Made by a program: the position numbers and the translations under genes. A stretch of DNA of 64,000 nt from Phycomyces blakesleeanus NRRL 1555(-) (taxonomy: Eukaryota > Mucoromycota > Mucoromycetes > Mucorales > Phycomycetaceae), in assembly GCF_001638985.1 (NCBI RefSeq), contig NW_017265140.1:1054001-1118000 (forward strand), written 5' to 3'. The notes under the pieces are model-generated. The model did no database searches. It saw only the letters and a list, made by a program, of their open reading frames with translations, and was not told the origin of the DNA. This document shows positions 25,290 to 37,149 of this stretch, piece after piece; positions within the stretch are counted from its first letter, which is position 1; each line of letters begins with the position of its first letter.

Positions 25290-25319
25290 CCCCCCCCCCC
25301 CCCCCCCTTTTTTTTTTTT
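25290..25319. repeat. (C)18(T)12 homopolymer junction
   Basis: Eighteen C residues are followed directly by twelve T residues, in otherwise AT-rich DNA 80 bp past the NXT1 stop. Homopolymers of this kind are prone to sequencing error and slippage. Confidence 0.8.
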
Positions 25320-25422
25320 GTATGGGAATCATAATAATAAATAAGAAGAAGAGAAATTATCTTTGGTAAATAAGCAGAAAAACCAATATTAGCATTAAAA
25401 AAACTGGGTTATTTTCCAAAGG

Positions 25423-25553
25423 TGTTCAAGAAGTGAAGCTTGTGATGCATTCTATGGATGTAGAAGATTGGAAGACTTGAGAAGAAATTTGACAACACAC
25501 CCACTAGGCGTTCACAAAGTTGTGGTCGACCGATTTTTGCTCACTGCTTATAG
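25423..25553 (+). pseudogene. Truncated open exon interrupted by the Gypsy insertion
   Basis: After a TTCCAAAG acceptor-like site the sequence is open (DAFYGCRRLEDLRRNLTTHP and then VVVDRFLLTAYS), more GC-rich than its surroundings, and stops exactly at the left LTR. The sequence resuming after the right LTR (TAACCGCTGAG) does not continue it in an obvious frame. It could be an exon of a decayed gene or of the PIF/Harbinger neighbourhood. No family is recognised. Confidence 0.3.
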
Positions 25554-25883
25554 TGTTGTGAGCCCTGAGTCAGCAACTGTGAGGAGTAGATTGGAATTAG
25601 CACTCAGTTCCAATCCTCTCCAATCAGAAGCAACTACTTCAACCGCAGGCGTTGAGTGAGCAAAAGCGAGCAAAAGAGGAGCACTGCTCAGCAAGATACC
25701 ACAGTAAAAGGAACTTTACATAGAAACTAGGATACTGCTGTATCTCATAAAATAGTATAAATATCACCAACATTATCATCAATAAACATTATCTTTCATT
25801 TCCTTCAAAAGTTCTATATTTCCTTTTTACTCTTTCAGCCAACCACCAGCTTCCTCTTACTGAGTTAATCCTAGTTTATTTTA
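25554..25883 (+). repeat. 5' LTR, 330 bp
   Basis: Begins TGTTGTGAGCC and ends TAGTTTATTTTA, so the termini are TG...TA rather than the usual TG...CA. It contains TATAAATA-like and AATAAA signals (about 25750-25790). It differs from the 3' LTR at 12 positions, all transitions. Confidence 0.92.
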
Positions 25884-26047
25884 TGGTGGAGAAGCTGCTT
25901 CTTTCCCCATCCCCATAATCTCTGATCTGCTCTACCACTTCTCGGTGTCTATCACTACCTCTACTACTCGGTGTCTATCACTACTCAGTGTCTATCACTT
26001 CTCCTCGGTTCCGCCTCTAGTAAACCAATCTCTATATCTACTGCTCG

Positions 26048-29000
26048 GTGTCTATCACTACCCCCACAATGTCTACATCCACAACTCCTTCCAACAATTC
26101 CTCTGTTACAGCCAAGCTGCTTGGGCAATTGCTCTCCGAAAGTCGTTTGAGCAATGCCCCTATCTGTGCTGCTTACGACCCCACCGAGAGCATTAACACC
26201 TGGCTGTCCCAATTCGAACTGCAATGCAAGCGTCTAGGCCTCACCAATGACCAAAAACTCTTGCACATTGGTCCATATTTTCCTGCCGAGTTGGCCAACT
26301 GGGTTGCCCATTCACCAACCATCAAGTCTTGGAGCATTCTCAAGACCTCGCTGATCCAAACATATGGCATACCCCCAGAAAAACACAAGAAGCTTGTACG
26401 CCGTCGACTGGAGTCCCTTCACCAGGACAACCTCTCATCTTGCTGCTTTTCTGTAGTCTTTGAGTCCATCATCCTTGACTTTCCCAAAGGACATGCCCCT
26501 GATGCCTCAACCTTGCGTATCATTTACCTTAAGGTCATGTCTTCCAAGCTCTGGGCCATTATTTTGCCCAATATCCCTACACTGACTACATGGAACAATA
26601 TCTCCATGGCTGCCATTGCTATTGAGGAGTCTCTGTCATTGGACGACACACTCCTTGAAGATTTGTTTGCTAAATTGTCTCTTGGCGCCGTGCCTGCTCC
26701 TGCGCTGCAGTTCTCATTTGATAATGACATTACGCCTATAGAGATTGATGCATTTCAATGGAAACAAGGCCACAGCAATCACCAATGCTTTGCCCCACAC
26801 CCTCAACGCTCTGCAGGTGCTTCACAAACTGAACCCCGACGTCCACAGGATCCAATGCGCCGTTGGTCCAGCAATGGTAATCCGATCTGTGGCTACTGCA
26901 ATGAAGAAGGCCATCTCAGCAAGAAGTGCCATAGCCGTGAACACACAGTTATCTGTCAGGTGGAAGCTGTTCCAATTGACAGTCAAGGAATGCAAGAATC
27001 CTCTGTCAATTACATTCGTGCTTCTAATTCTGTTCAGTATGCTGCCATCCCAATTGAAGACGATCCATTCGCAAACATAACAATCAATCATATCAGCTCC
27101 ACAGGCAACACCTCCACACTGCGTATCCGCCTTACTATACAAGGCCATCTGGTCTATGGTCTTGTGAACACCGGTGCTAACATCTCGGCAATCCGAGCCA
27201 GTGTTGCTAACAAACTTGGCCTAGTCGTCAATCACTTCAAGGCAACCTCCTTTGTTAATGCGGACAATAGATCAACTGCCTCACAAGGTACTGTCGTTAT
27301 AAATGCTATGCTTGGGAACGTAGCTGCCACTATGGAATGTCATGTCGTTGACAACCTCTCTCAGCAAGTAATTCTTGGCTACCTGGATCTCAAGGCTCTC
27401 AAGGAAATCATTGACACTGCTTCCAAAGAAGTTCGTATCCCTCTGGTCTCTCATGGCGCTGGTTCTGGTCCGTCAGTTTGCTCAATGGTCTCGTCTCTCC
27501 ATCTTCCAGGGCAACATAGTGCATATGTTGACATCCAAGGTCCTCCTAACTCTGCCGTGTTCGTGTCTACACCAATGGAAATGATGTTTGAAAAACTCAC
27601 TTCTGTTGCGTCGGGAATTGTTGCGTTCAATAACTTAGGAATTGCTACTGTTAAAGTTGCCAATCTAGATACAAAACTTAAACATTTAAATAAAGGACAG
27701 CGCATTGCTAATTACGAGTATTTGTCTCCATCTCTCAGATTCTACTCTATCGATAATAAGTTACAAATCAATCATACTCAAGCACATACATCACCAGTTG
27801 TGCCTTCCCCAAAGCTCGACTTCTCCTCTTCTATGGGTCCACATTTGTCTTCTACTGAACGTGATACTATGCAAGATCTGCTTCATGAGTTCTCCGACTG
27901 TTTCAATTCAAAGCCTACAACTGTCACCCCACTTGTTAAACACACCATTGACACTGGGGATTCCAGACCTTTGTCACAGCCTCCACATCGTGCGTCTGCT
28001 GCAGAAAATGAAACCATCGACTTACTGCTGGACGACATGCTACAGCAAGGAATAATTCAACCTAGCAACTCGTCTTGGGCCTCGCACATTGTCCTGGTAA
28101 AGAAGCCTGATGGATCTCCTCGATTTTGTGTTGATTACCACTGCATCAATGCTGTTACTTGCCGAGATGTATATCCCCTTCCTCGGATTGATGATACCAT
28201 TCATAGCTTGGGTAATGCAAAGGTATTCTCCACACTGGATCTGACTTCTAGCTACTGGCAAATCGAGTTGGATGAAGATGCCAAGCCTAAATCAGCTTTT
28301 ATCTGTTGAGGGGGTCTCTACAAGTTTGTACGTATGCCTTTCGGTCTTATCAACGCTCCTGCAACAATGCAGTGCTTAATGGACTCTGTTCTTGCTGGAC
28401 TCAAGTGGCAGGTTTGTCTGGTGTATCTGGATGACATTGTGTGCTTCAGCCCATCATTTGAACAGCACTTCATTGACCTTTATTCTGTCCTTTCTTGCCT
28501 TCGTGCTGCCTCCCTCATGCCCAACCTCAAAAAAGTGTACATTTGCCAGTGACCACATCTCATTCCTGGGATACGTGATCTCTCCTGATGGATTACACAC
28601 CAACCCTGAAAAGATTTGGGCAGTCGCAGACTTCGCGCAACCAGTTGACATAACCTCAGTCCGATCCTTCTTAGGTCTGGCCGGCTATTACCACAGCTTC
28701 ATCAGCAACTTTTCGTCCATTGCCACTCCTCTCAGTGAACTCTTAAAAAAAGATGCTGACTGGTTGTGGGTTATACCCCAGCAGCACGCCTACCAGGCTC
28801 TCAAGCAAGCTCTCGTCTCTGCTCCTGTGCTTCGCTTTTCAGACTTTACCTTTCCTTTCGAGTTGCATACTGATGGTGCATGTACCACCAGACTTGGTGT
28901 CATCCTCTGTCAACGCGATCCACGTAATAATCGCACCTATGCTGTTGCCTTTGCCTCCCGTTCTCTCAGTCCAGCCAAATGTAACTATGATGTCTCGGAG

Positions 29001-30611
29001 GTCGAAGCTCTTGCTATTGTTTGGGGTATCAAAAAGTTTGCCCACTACCTGACTGCTACTAAATTTACTGTCATTACTGATCATCACTCTCTCCAATTCC
29101 TGACCACAAGCAAGTCCATGGACCTTCGTGGTCGTCTCACGTTATGGGCCCTCCAATTACAACAGCACGATTTTGACATTGTGTATCGTCCTGGCTCCAA
29201 GAAAGGTGGCCCCAATGCTCTCAGCCGCTACCCTGTTTCCCGTCTCCCTGCTTCTGCTATGATCTCGGCTCTCCAGGTGTCTGACCTTGCCACAGCACAA
29301 GCTTCGGACTCGTTTTATCAGGATCTCTGCCAATCTATGCTGCCTGAAGGGTTTTCTGACGAGTCTGGTATCCTCTTCTTTGGCCCCCGGCCCGTCCTAC
29401 CAGAATTCATGTGGACCAATGTCTTTGACCTACTTCATCATAACCCAACCTCAGGGCATCTTGGCGTTGGGTGCACACTCCAAAGGTTCTCTCAACTTTA
29501 TTTTTTTCCTGACCAACGCAATTGGGTGACATGAATAGTAAATGAATGTCTCACCTGCCAAAAGATCAAAAGAACAAACAGAACCATGGGTCACACCAAC
29601 CTAGTTCATTCAAATCCAACTATTCATCCCTTCGATACAATTGCCATTGATACTTTTAGTCCTCTGCCTCCCTTGCTCCAGGGTAACCGCCATATAATCG
29701 TTGTACAGTGCTTGTTTTCTTGTTATGTCTGTCTGTTTGCCATTCCGTTGAGCTCAGATCAAAATATCATCAAGTGTCTCCTAACAGTGTTTGGCAAACA
29801 TGGTCTTTGCCAGGCAATACTCAGTGACAATAGTCCTCTGTACTCAGGCATCCTGATGAAAGCCCTCACTGATCACCTTCAGATCAATCAAAGATTTGCT
29901 CCAGCATACCACCTGCAGTCAAATGGTCTCATTGAGCACTTTATGGAAACTCTCAAGAACATGATCAGTTTGTATCTTGACACGAATAACCACCAAAACA
30001 CTTGGGATCTTCATCTCTCGGAATTTCAGCTGGAATATAACTCAAGTCCACACCAAGCTACAAAGTACACACCATTCAGTGTTGTTCATGGCTGAGAAGC
30101 AAGAACTTTGGCCACCCCAGATTTTGGTGTAAAATCTATCCCAATACAGGAATACCAAATACAAGCAAAGGAATTTCTGACATGTGCCTCAAACATTGTG
30201 CAAATCGAGAACATGCAGTTGCAAGCTTCCAATGCTTTAGCATACAACCAAGGCCAACAGGCACCTTCCTTTGCCACTGGTGACCTCGTTTTGGTTGATT
30301 GTCTGGTGCTGTCCAATGCTGCTCTGGGTTGGGCTAGGAAACTAGTGAAGCACTTTCGTGAACCCTTCCAAGTTTCTGAGGTTCTCTCATCCGATTGGTA
30401 CAACATAGTAGATATCACAACTAGCAAGAGAATGCAAAACATTCATGCCTTCCGAATCAAGCCATTCTATGCCAATGAGGACATTGATAATGCAAACCCC
30501 CAGGATGTTGTGAGCCCTGAGTCAGCAACTGTGAGGAGTGGATTGGAATTAGCACTCAGTTCCAATCCTCTCCAATCAGAAGCAACTACTTCAACCGCAG
30601 GTGTTGAGTGA
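26048..30611 (+). pseudogene. Gypsy gag-pol polyprotein, interrupted
   Basis: The frame opens at 26048 with a gag-like region. A CCHC knuckle follows (CGYCNEEGHLSKKC, about residue 280). The protease active site reads VNTGANIS, with Asn where Asp is required. RT follows (VDYHCINAV, DLTSSYWQI, MPFGL, and YLDDI with both metal-binding Asp). Then RNase H (HTDGAC, DHHSLQF), a CLTCQK remnant of the HHCC zinc finger and the integrase core (AIDTFSP, SDNSPLYSG, SNGLIEHF). Breaks: TGA at 28307 inside RT, a +1 shift in an A-run near 28530, TGA at 29532 and TGA at 30093. The last frame runs into the 3' LTR and ends at 30611. At least two of the three stops fall where Arg is usual, consistent with CGA to TGA. 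No chromodomain is seen. Confidence 0.88.
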
Positions 30612-30835
30612 GCAAAAGCAAGCAAAGGAGGAACACTGCTCAGCAAGATACTGCAGTAAAAGGAACTTTACATAGAAACTAGAATACTGCCGTATCTCAT
30701 AAAATAGTATAAATATCACCAATATTATCATCAATAAACATTATCTTTCATTTCCTTCAAAAGTTCTATATTTCCTTTTTACTCTTTCAGCCAATCACCG
30801 GCTTCCTCTTACTGAGTTAATCCTAGTTTATTTTA
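30506..30835 (+). repeat. 3' LTR, 330 bp
   Basis: Pairs with 25554-25883: same length, same ends, 12 transitions and no indels. The end of the pol frame overlaps its first 100 bp. Confidence 0.92.
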
Positions 30836-30991
30836 ATAGTAACCGCTGAGATTGAAAAAGTCAGTTACTTGAGATCTGTTATACATAATATGAACACTTT
30901 ACTAAAATAATATCTGCTTACCTCTTCAACTCTCTATTTATCTATAATCATAAATAACAACAACAACAATTAACTCATTGCCTACAATGAA

Positions 30992-32480
30992 ATGCATGTT
31001 CTTTTGGAGCTCCGTAAACAGAGCCTTATACATATTTGCGATGCCTTCAAAAAAGAGCATGATAAAGATAATGTAGATGAACAAGTACTTAAAGAATTCA
31101 ATAAGAAAAGACGAAGGGACAGAGAAGAGTTAAACAACATGTGTATGCATGTTCAAAGAAAACTGGTCAATCAGAAGATGAAAATCTTACAGTTGACTTT
31201 TTACAACATCTTTTTCTGCATATACAATAGTAGCTTCAAACATATTCAGGCAACACCTACAAGAAAAAAAATCAATCAACATAGAGAGAAAACAATCTGG
31301 TGGCGTATCACGTACCCAAGTTTGGGTGACACTCCTCACATAGATGATATCGGAAGGGTAGTCAAAGAGAGTATGTTTAAGGAGCACTACCACATTACCT
31401 TGTCTACTTTTGAGACACTAGTAAACATTCTTTCAGGAACTGAGCCATATAGAAGATGTGATGAAAGTGAACTGGCTTGGCCTGTATGGAAACAGGTGGC
31501 AGTTGTTCTCTGGAGATTTTCCAACACACACTTTGGATATAGAATGGCAAAGGACAAGTTTGGGTGTAGCCATGGAGGCTACAACAATTTCACTGACCAG
31601 TTTATTCTTGCCATGAGCTCAATTATAATTGACAATGTCATTACCTGACCAAAGACAATTGAACAAACCCTAGAGATCACAACAGGGTTCGGATAACCAA
31701 CAAAAAGTGGCAAACAAAGATTAAAAAAAGTAATTGGTGCCATGGACGGAAAGCTTATTTCCATCAAAAAACCAATTACTACCAACTCTGGTAACAGTTA
31801 CGCAGATTGCAAAGGAAATATCAGCATGAATTTTATGACCATTTGCGATTATAAAAAAAGATTTATTCACATTGCAACTGGTACATCTGGTAATTACATT
31901 AAATGTGATTTTTTTCATGTGAGATTTAGCAAACCTTTATAATATATTAGGTAGTCTTCATGACGCTTGTGTGTTAAAGTTGGGTGATCTTTATCAGGAT
32001 CTGATTTACCGAGGACTAGAGACGTGTCTGGAAAATACGTATATAATTGCTGGTAGATTGATGATCATATTTATACAAAATGTTTTTTTTTAAATTTGTT
32101 ACGTTTCTAGATTTGGCGTATTCACTGTTACCCCAACTTTTGACACCGTTCATTGCTGCCTGTGGAGATACATCCAAAAACCAAGAAACTGTTCCACTTA
32201 CCACGGGACAGAAACTATATAATGCAGTACAGTCCAGAACTTGACAAAAATTGAAAACACATTCTCACTCTTAGTGCTGAGATGGAAATTTCTGTACAAG
32301 CACCTTTACTTGAAGGATGTTGAAATACTGACTCGAGCAATCATGACATGCTGTGTTTTACACAACTTGTATATAAATGCTGATGATACTTGGGAACTTG
32401 AAGAGAATGGAGACGATGATATCTTGGGAATTTTTCGAAATTCAGATAATGAAGATGGTGCTGTATTTGGGCTGTGAGAA
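30992..32480 (+). pseudogene. PIF/Harbinger transposase (DDE_Tnp_4 type), nearly intact but broken
   Basis: The N-terminal helix-rich region (about 31260-31640, ending SSIIIDNVIT) is followed by the DDE core: KVIGAMDGKLISIKKP with the first Asp, DYKKRFIHIATGTSG leading across an intron (GTAATT..TTAG, 31892-31950) into SLHDACVLKLGD with the second Asp, a second intron (GTAGAT..CTAG, about 32052-32110), DLAYSLLPQLLTPF, and finally IENTFSLLVLRWKFL with the catalytic Glu. Damage: TGA after VIT at 31646 (family consensus has Trp before Pro), a disturbed reading frame around 31690-31735 and a 1-nt shift near 32240. All three catalytic residues remain. The last frame ends at 32477. Harbinger nucleases cut at 3-bp targets with the help of the Myb-like partner encoded opposite. 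Confidence 0.8.
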
Positions 32481-32698
32481 GTAGATAATACTAATCCAGT
32501 TATGTCTGAAAGAGTGCTTAATGCACTTTTGGCTCAACTGAAAACTGGTGGCAAACAATGACGACTGGCAGTAATGAATTCCCTTTAAAAATAAAAGTTA
32601 TTGATTTAATATTTTTATTGTTTATTATTAGATTTAAACTGGACAAACTGTGCTAAGAGGACATTTGATTGTCTCTGTTCAGCAAGAATAGCATTATC

Positions 32699-33742
32699 TC
32701 ATAACTGTCTATGCTGCAATTCATTTATATTAGCCTTGGTGAACTCATACACGAGCTCTCTGTCTTTCTCATCTCTTGCTCGTTTGGCCACTTTTTGCTC
32801 AGGTGTCCCAAGCAACTGACTGATGAAGACATCACGCTCTGCGGCCACTTCATCTTGCATTTTCTTATGCAAATGGGTGATAGTGTTTAGAATTTCATTT
32901 ACATTAGTGGGATAACCACTTTTTTCACTTAACAGCTGAGTGGCTGTTAAACTCTTTACATCTTCATTGTCGCTGATAACAGAATTAAGATCACTAGCAT
33001 GATTGTAATTGGTGTTGGTGTTGGTGTTGTTGGAAACTACAGCTTCTGAGAGAACTTCAATTTCTCTTCTACCATCTCCAAAGATGTTTTCCCAAACAAT
33101 ACGCCCATTACTTGAGGTTGTGGTCATGCTTGTTGGTCTTGATGTTCTTGATTGACCAAAGTTCCAAGGGTGAACACTGGGATTATTGATCAAGATCTCT
33201 TTCATCTGATTGAAGAAAGCCCATGCAAAGGCATCACAGCTTCTTGTATAACCAGTTTTGCGTCTATTACGATCAGTGCGGAGCTTGTATGTCTTTGTCA
33301 AGTCCTTGGACTTTTTGCCACATTTACCACCGTCAATCATATTCTTAAAGTAATCATCATTAAGATCCATAAACTTGTCGACCAGATCTTTCCAGATTTT
33401 TCTTTTCAAAGAGCTGTTATTCTTTGCTCTAAGTATCTTGGCATAGGTGTCATCATCCAAGATCACCTTCAGGAACAGTGCAACATGTTGGTCTGTTTTC
33501 CACAGATTGTTGCAACCATCAGTTGCTGCTGTGGTAGAGGTTGACTCTGGACCCAAGTTGCTTTCTTCGCTATTGTCACTTTCTGGGGCTTCATTGTCCT
33601 CTAGTTTGCCAAGACCTCTTGTTTCAGGATCTGTCACATTTGAAGCAGCGTCCTGATTCTGGTTTGGCAAAGGTAAGACATTGGTAACAGGGGCTGTTAC
33701 TTCAACAAATTTGGAAGTATGCATGTTGTAAGATAAAGTCAA
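32699..33742 (-). CDS. Harbinger-associated Myb/SANT-like DNA-binding protein (347 aa)
   Basis: One intact frame, MTLSYNMHTSK to HRQL. Residues 1-70 are acidic and disordered. Residues 80-190 carry a trihelical Myb/SANT-like arrangement (WKTDQHVALFLKVIL, KRKIWKDLVDKFMD, TYKLRTDRNRRKTG), followed by a Trp-containing stretch (PSVHPWNFGQ). The C-terminal half includes a predicted coiled segment with EVAAERDVFISQLLG and a basic KVAKRARDEKDRE block. Harbinger transposition needs such a protein to bring the nuclease to the nucleus and the element ends. It is convergent with the transposase and about 220 bp from its stop. Unlike the transposase it has no stop or shift. Confidence 0.75.
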   Translation of the reverse strand: MTLSYNMHTSKFVEVTAPVTNVLPLPNQNQDAASNVTDPETRGLGKLEDNEAPESDNSEESNLGPESTSTTAATDGCNNLWKTDQHVALFLKVILDDDTYAKILRAKNNSSLKRKIWKDLVDKFMDLNDDYFKNMIDGGKCGKKSKDLTKTYKLRTDRNRRKTGYTRSCDAFAWAFFNQMKEILINNPSVHPWNFGQSRTSRPTSMTTTSSNGRIVWENIFGDGRREIEVLSEAVVSNNTNTNTNYNHASDLNSVISDNEDVKSLTATQLLSEKSGYPTNVNEILNTITHLHKKMQDEVAAERDVFISQLLGTPEQKVAKRARDEKDRELVYEFTKANINELQHRQL

Positions 33743-33950
33743 GAAGTATTGATTAAAGAAAGAAGTAAATGTTTGAGAGATAAATTGTTATCTCAAAATA
33801 AAGGAAGTCAAGCCTGTCATAACTTAAAATATTTTGCCAATTAAGATTTCCTTAAAAGGAGCGAGATTTAGTGCATTGACACATAGGGTACTTGAGGGGG
33901 CAGGTGTAACTAATTACAAGTCTACTCTGAGGAAAGACGCTCTAGTTGAA

Positions 33951-34230
33951 TAGCATTTATGGTCAGGTTACTAGTTAGCAAGGGTTATATTCCCAATTGG
34001 AGGCGTGGTAATGAGAGTCAATAAACTACTGCTAAGAGAAAACGTTCTCAAGGCAATAGAACTGCAGTCAGTATTTAATTAGGGGCGCCAAATAATATTT
34101 ATGACTAGGTGTGTGGGGATGGAATCAGTTGCCAAAATGAATGAAAATGGGAGAGTGTTTTTAATAAGATAAAAAGATTACTTTATTATTTTTCACTAAA
34201 TTTCCTCTGATAATAGCCTCCTCTGCTAAC
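33951..34230. other. Non-coding spacer, possible LTR remnant
   Basis: On the minus strand it contains TTTGGCGCCCCTAATT (about 34080-34095), which looks like an LTR/primer-binding-site junction of a Gypsy element, but no paired LTR was found. Otherwise no gene is seen. Confidence 0.3.
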
Positions 34231-34239
34231 TTTGTCTAT

Positions 34240-35900
34240 CTACTCTACATCTACTTCAGTCTCCTCTCGCCACTTCTCACTTTCTCTACAGTGTGGCAGC
34301 CACCAACCACCACGCCCACCATTGCATCCTCTCCAACTTGGCTGTTCGCCCACTCTCTGCAGAGAAATCCATGGGGGCGTCCAGGCCTTGAAGGGTATTG
34401 GACCCACTTTGCTTGTCTGGGGGTATAATGACACCTTCTGCGGATCATAAGGGGGTTAACCAGCAACAAGAACCTTGGGTATCTGAGCTACGTCAACTAC
34501 CGGCTCCACTATAACTGTGCTTATCACCTGGTCTTGCTCCTGTGCCACCATTTCTGTCTGTCTTGCCTGTACCAATATGGTGGGTTCATTGGCTTTTTCT
34601 ATGTTGACATGCATTTCCAACTCTTGTCGTCATATCTTTTTCTTGCACTGCTTTCTCTTCGCCTTCTGGGATGGCTCCATGCCACTGGTGGGGGCCATCC
34701 AATGCTTGAGCATGTCCATGCTCACTGCACTGTTCAATCTTTTACCCCCCTCACAGTCTAACCAATACGTACCATGCTGGTTCACCTGAGTAACCACTAA
34801 TGGACCTAACCAGACATTGTCAAACTTGGTTGCTTTTGTCATGTCTCACATCAGATCCTGGTCACCAACCTCAAACTTGACCACTTGGACTGACTTGTCA
34901 TATCTCTTTTTTCTCTCTGTTGAACTGACATCCTCTCTCATGCCTGCAGGCGATACTCCTCAATGAGCCCATGAATGACTCAAACTCAACTTTCAAAGAC
35001 CTTCTGCAAATCCATCTCCTAGAAATCCTGGGCAGGAGCTGGCCACAGTTGCGGTGTCCGCATCTTGTAGCCATACAGAAGCATAGAGGGGCTGTAGCAG
35101 ATTGCTTTGTTGGGTATGATCTGGATGGCTAACATGGTGATGTCCAAGTGCTGGTCCCAGTCGTCTTGGAGACCACAGTCTCAAACCAGTTTGAACAAGG
35201 TCTGTACTACGGTTTGATTCATCTGCTCACAATTCATTTACCTGTAGACAATACACTGTTGTGGTTGAATGCCAGCACCCTATCAGCTGCAGAAAACGGG
35301 TTATGTATGTGGACAAAAAATTGGACCCTCAATTGGTCACAAGTATTCAGGTACACCAAAATCCTTGACTAGGCATTGGAACAAGAAGTTGGCAGTCGTC
35401 TTCTCATTGATGTTGGGTACAGCTACCATCGCTGGCCAACAGGTCAGATAGTCAACTGTCACTAGAATATACCGGTTTCCCTTCTTGGACTGTATCACAG
35501 GGCCAATAGTATTGCACCCTACCATGTAGAATGGATGGGTGGGTGACAGAATTGGATGCACTTCTTCCTGTTTGATTTGGGCTTGCTTTGCTCTCATTTG
35601 ACATGCCTCACAGGATTTTACTACTTTCTTGGCTTGGTCGAAGAGTTGGTACCCCTCAAACTGCAAATGCACCTTCCTCCAGGTGTTGTTGATCCCCTAG
35701 TATCTGTCTTTGTGGGCCTCAGTCACCACTCTAAGAAAGTTCTGGGCATGCAAAACCTTGGGGTCTGGTTCTCCCATTTATCTCTTGACGTGCAGATGGT
35801 CTTCTACTGCCACATACTTACGACTACAGTTATGCATTTTCTTTTTATTGGGCACTGAGCAGTCCTCCACATACTCTCCACAGGACATGTAATGGTTGAT
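34240..35900 (-). pseudogene. 3' pol fragment of a second Ty3/Gypsy family
   Basis: Reading leftward from 35.9 kb: remnants before the integrase, then an open segment (35672-35337) with SCEACQMRAK (end of the HHCC finger) and the integrase core (GCNTIGPVIQSKKGNRYILV; CLVKDFGVPEYL). Broken integrase sequence follows (35.3-34.9 kb), then an open end (34842-34630; NVWLGPLVVTQVNQHGTYWL), the SH3-like C-terminal module typical of Gypsy integrases. Both frames and spacing are damaged by stops. Its sequence differs from the 25.5 kb element, so it is another family. Neither gag nor RT is present, so this is a truncated copy. Confidence 0.75.
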
Positions 35901-35929
35901 TTGTTGGTACGTGGATAATTCCATCTTAA

Positions 35930-37140
35930 TACTGTTAATGGTAGTGTTTTGATTTGAACTAATTCTAACTTGTTGCTTTAATTGTTGTTGTTAGGGTTGC
36001 GAGTATGGAAATTGCTGTAGATGTTGCTTTTGTTCAGAGTAATTGTGTTGGAGGAGGTGACTTGTCCTTCTCAGAATATCAAAATTGTAATAAATGTTGT
36101 CTGTGTTAAAGTGTTGATGGGGTTTTATGGAGTTGTTGTGCGCAAGAGAGTACTTCATGTTGAATAGTAGTGCTACAATTTACCCTTCAATCTGTTGCCC
36201 TCTTTTATATCTTCACCCTCCTTGAACATGCTCCGCATTTATGTTTCATCTTATCTAACTGTGCACCAAGCAGTCTGACAATTCACATAAATTCTCCCCA
36301 ACTCCTTTGAACTGGGCCACTCCTGCCCCTTGCATACTAGTTCCTTGTCATTTGTCTAACTACTTTGTTTACTAGATATACTACTATTCTATTCTAAATT
36401 TTTTTGTTATAAATTGTTTTTTTGTCTATACTATACATGATTTTTTTTGCAATATATTTTTCTGTTGTTTTTGTCTTTTGTATTGATTTTATAGTATATT
36501 TGAGCATAAATATCTGGTTGAATGAAGGTTTATAGGATTTTTAAAGCCAGATTTAAACTACCAATATAAATAATATCTCTATGAGTTTTCAAAATCAGAT
36601 CAATGTTCTTAAGCTAAAAACCAATCATTTTTTGTGTTCTATATATCTGTGTTTTAATATCTTTTTTAAAATTACTCTACGAATATTTGTCCTATAATAA
36701 CGGCAAAACCAGATTTGGATAGCTTGAATTTTGTAGATATTAATCAATAGTCGTCACATTTTGGTACTGTTTTTTGTTGTGAAAATAATGCAGTTTCAAA
36801 GTTTATGTAAGAAAGGTAACAAATATGTTTTTAAATTAAGGGCTATATATTTAACATAATAAATGTTTTTCGACTACATATACTCATGGCCTACTTGTTA
36901 CAGTTACGGTTTGCTGATGCGGAGACTCTGGTTCTATTCTGGCTGGGTACATTTTGCACTCTGTATTTTTATTTGATTTTTTAAGATATAAAGCTTATCT
37001 TATATCTATTATTAGATGTTGAATGATGTTGTTCTTTTGATATATTTGAATTAAAATATATTTATGTTTTGTTTTTATATTATCATTTTAATATTATTAA
37101 AACATTGTAGAATCAATATATTTTTCATCTTCATCATCTT
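35930..37140. other. AT-rich spacer between TE relics
   Basis: Long A/T runs and short chance frames; no domain recognised. It may include the 5' remains of the Gypsy fragment or the terminal region of the Merlin relic. Confidence 0.35.
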
Positions 37141-37149
37141 CTAAATATT

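Larger units (their letters stand above)
25550..30839 (+). mobile_element. Full-length Ty3/Gypsy LTR retrotransposon with ATAG target duplications
   Basis: Two 330-bp LTRs (25554-25883, 30506-30835) bracket a gag-pol region read on the plus strand. The 4-bp sequence ATAG at 25550-25553 is repeated at 30836-30839, the expected target-site duplication. TGGTGGAGAAGC directly after the left LTR is a likely primer-binding site (complement of a tRNA ending in CCA). Domain order is gag with CCHC knuckle, protease, RT, RNase H, integrase, which identifies Ty3/Gypsy. The coding region is broken by point mutations, so this copy cannot move by itself. Confidence 0.92.
30840..33950. mobile_element. PIF/Harbinger DNA transposon with two convergent genes
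   Basis: A plus-strand DDE transposase (30992-32480) faces a minus-strand Myb/SANT-like gene (33742-32699). This two-gene layout, nuclease plus DNA-binding partner, is typical of PIF/Harbinger elements. Exact termini are not resolved: TIRs could not be assigned with confidence on either side, and the Gypsy element sits directly against the left flank. Confidence 0.7.

Noticed and set aside
33951..36300. Paired LTRs for the 34-36 kb Gypsy fragment
   Set aside because: A GGCGCC primer-site-like sequence is present near 34.09 kb, but no matching LTR was found on the other side, so a complete element is not claimed.
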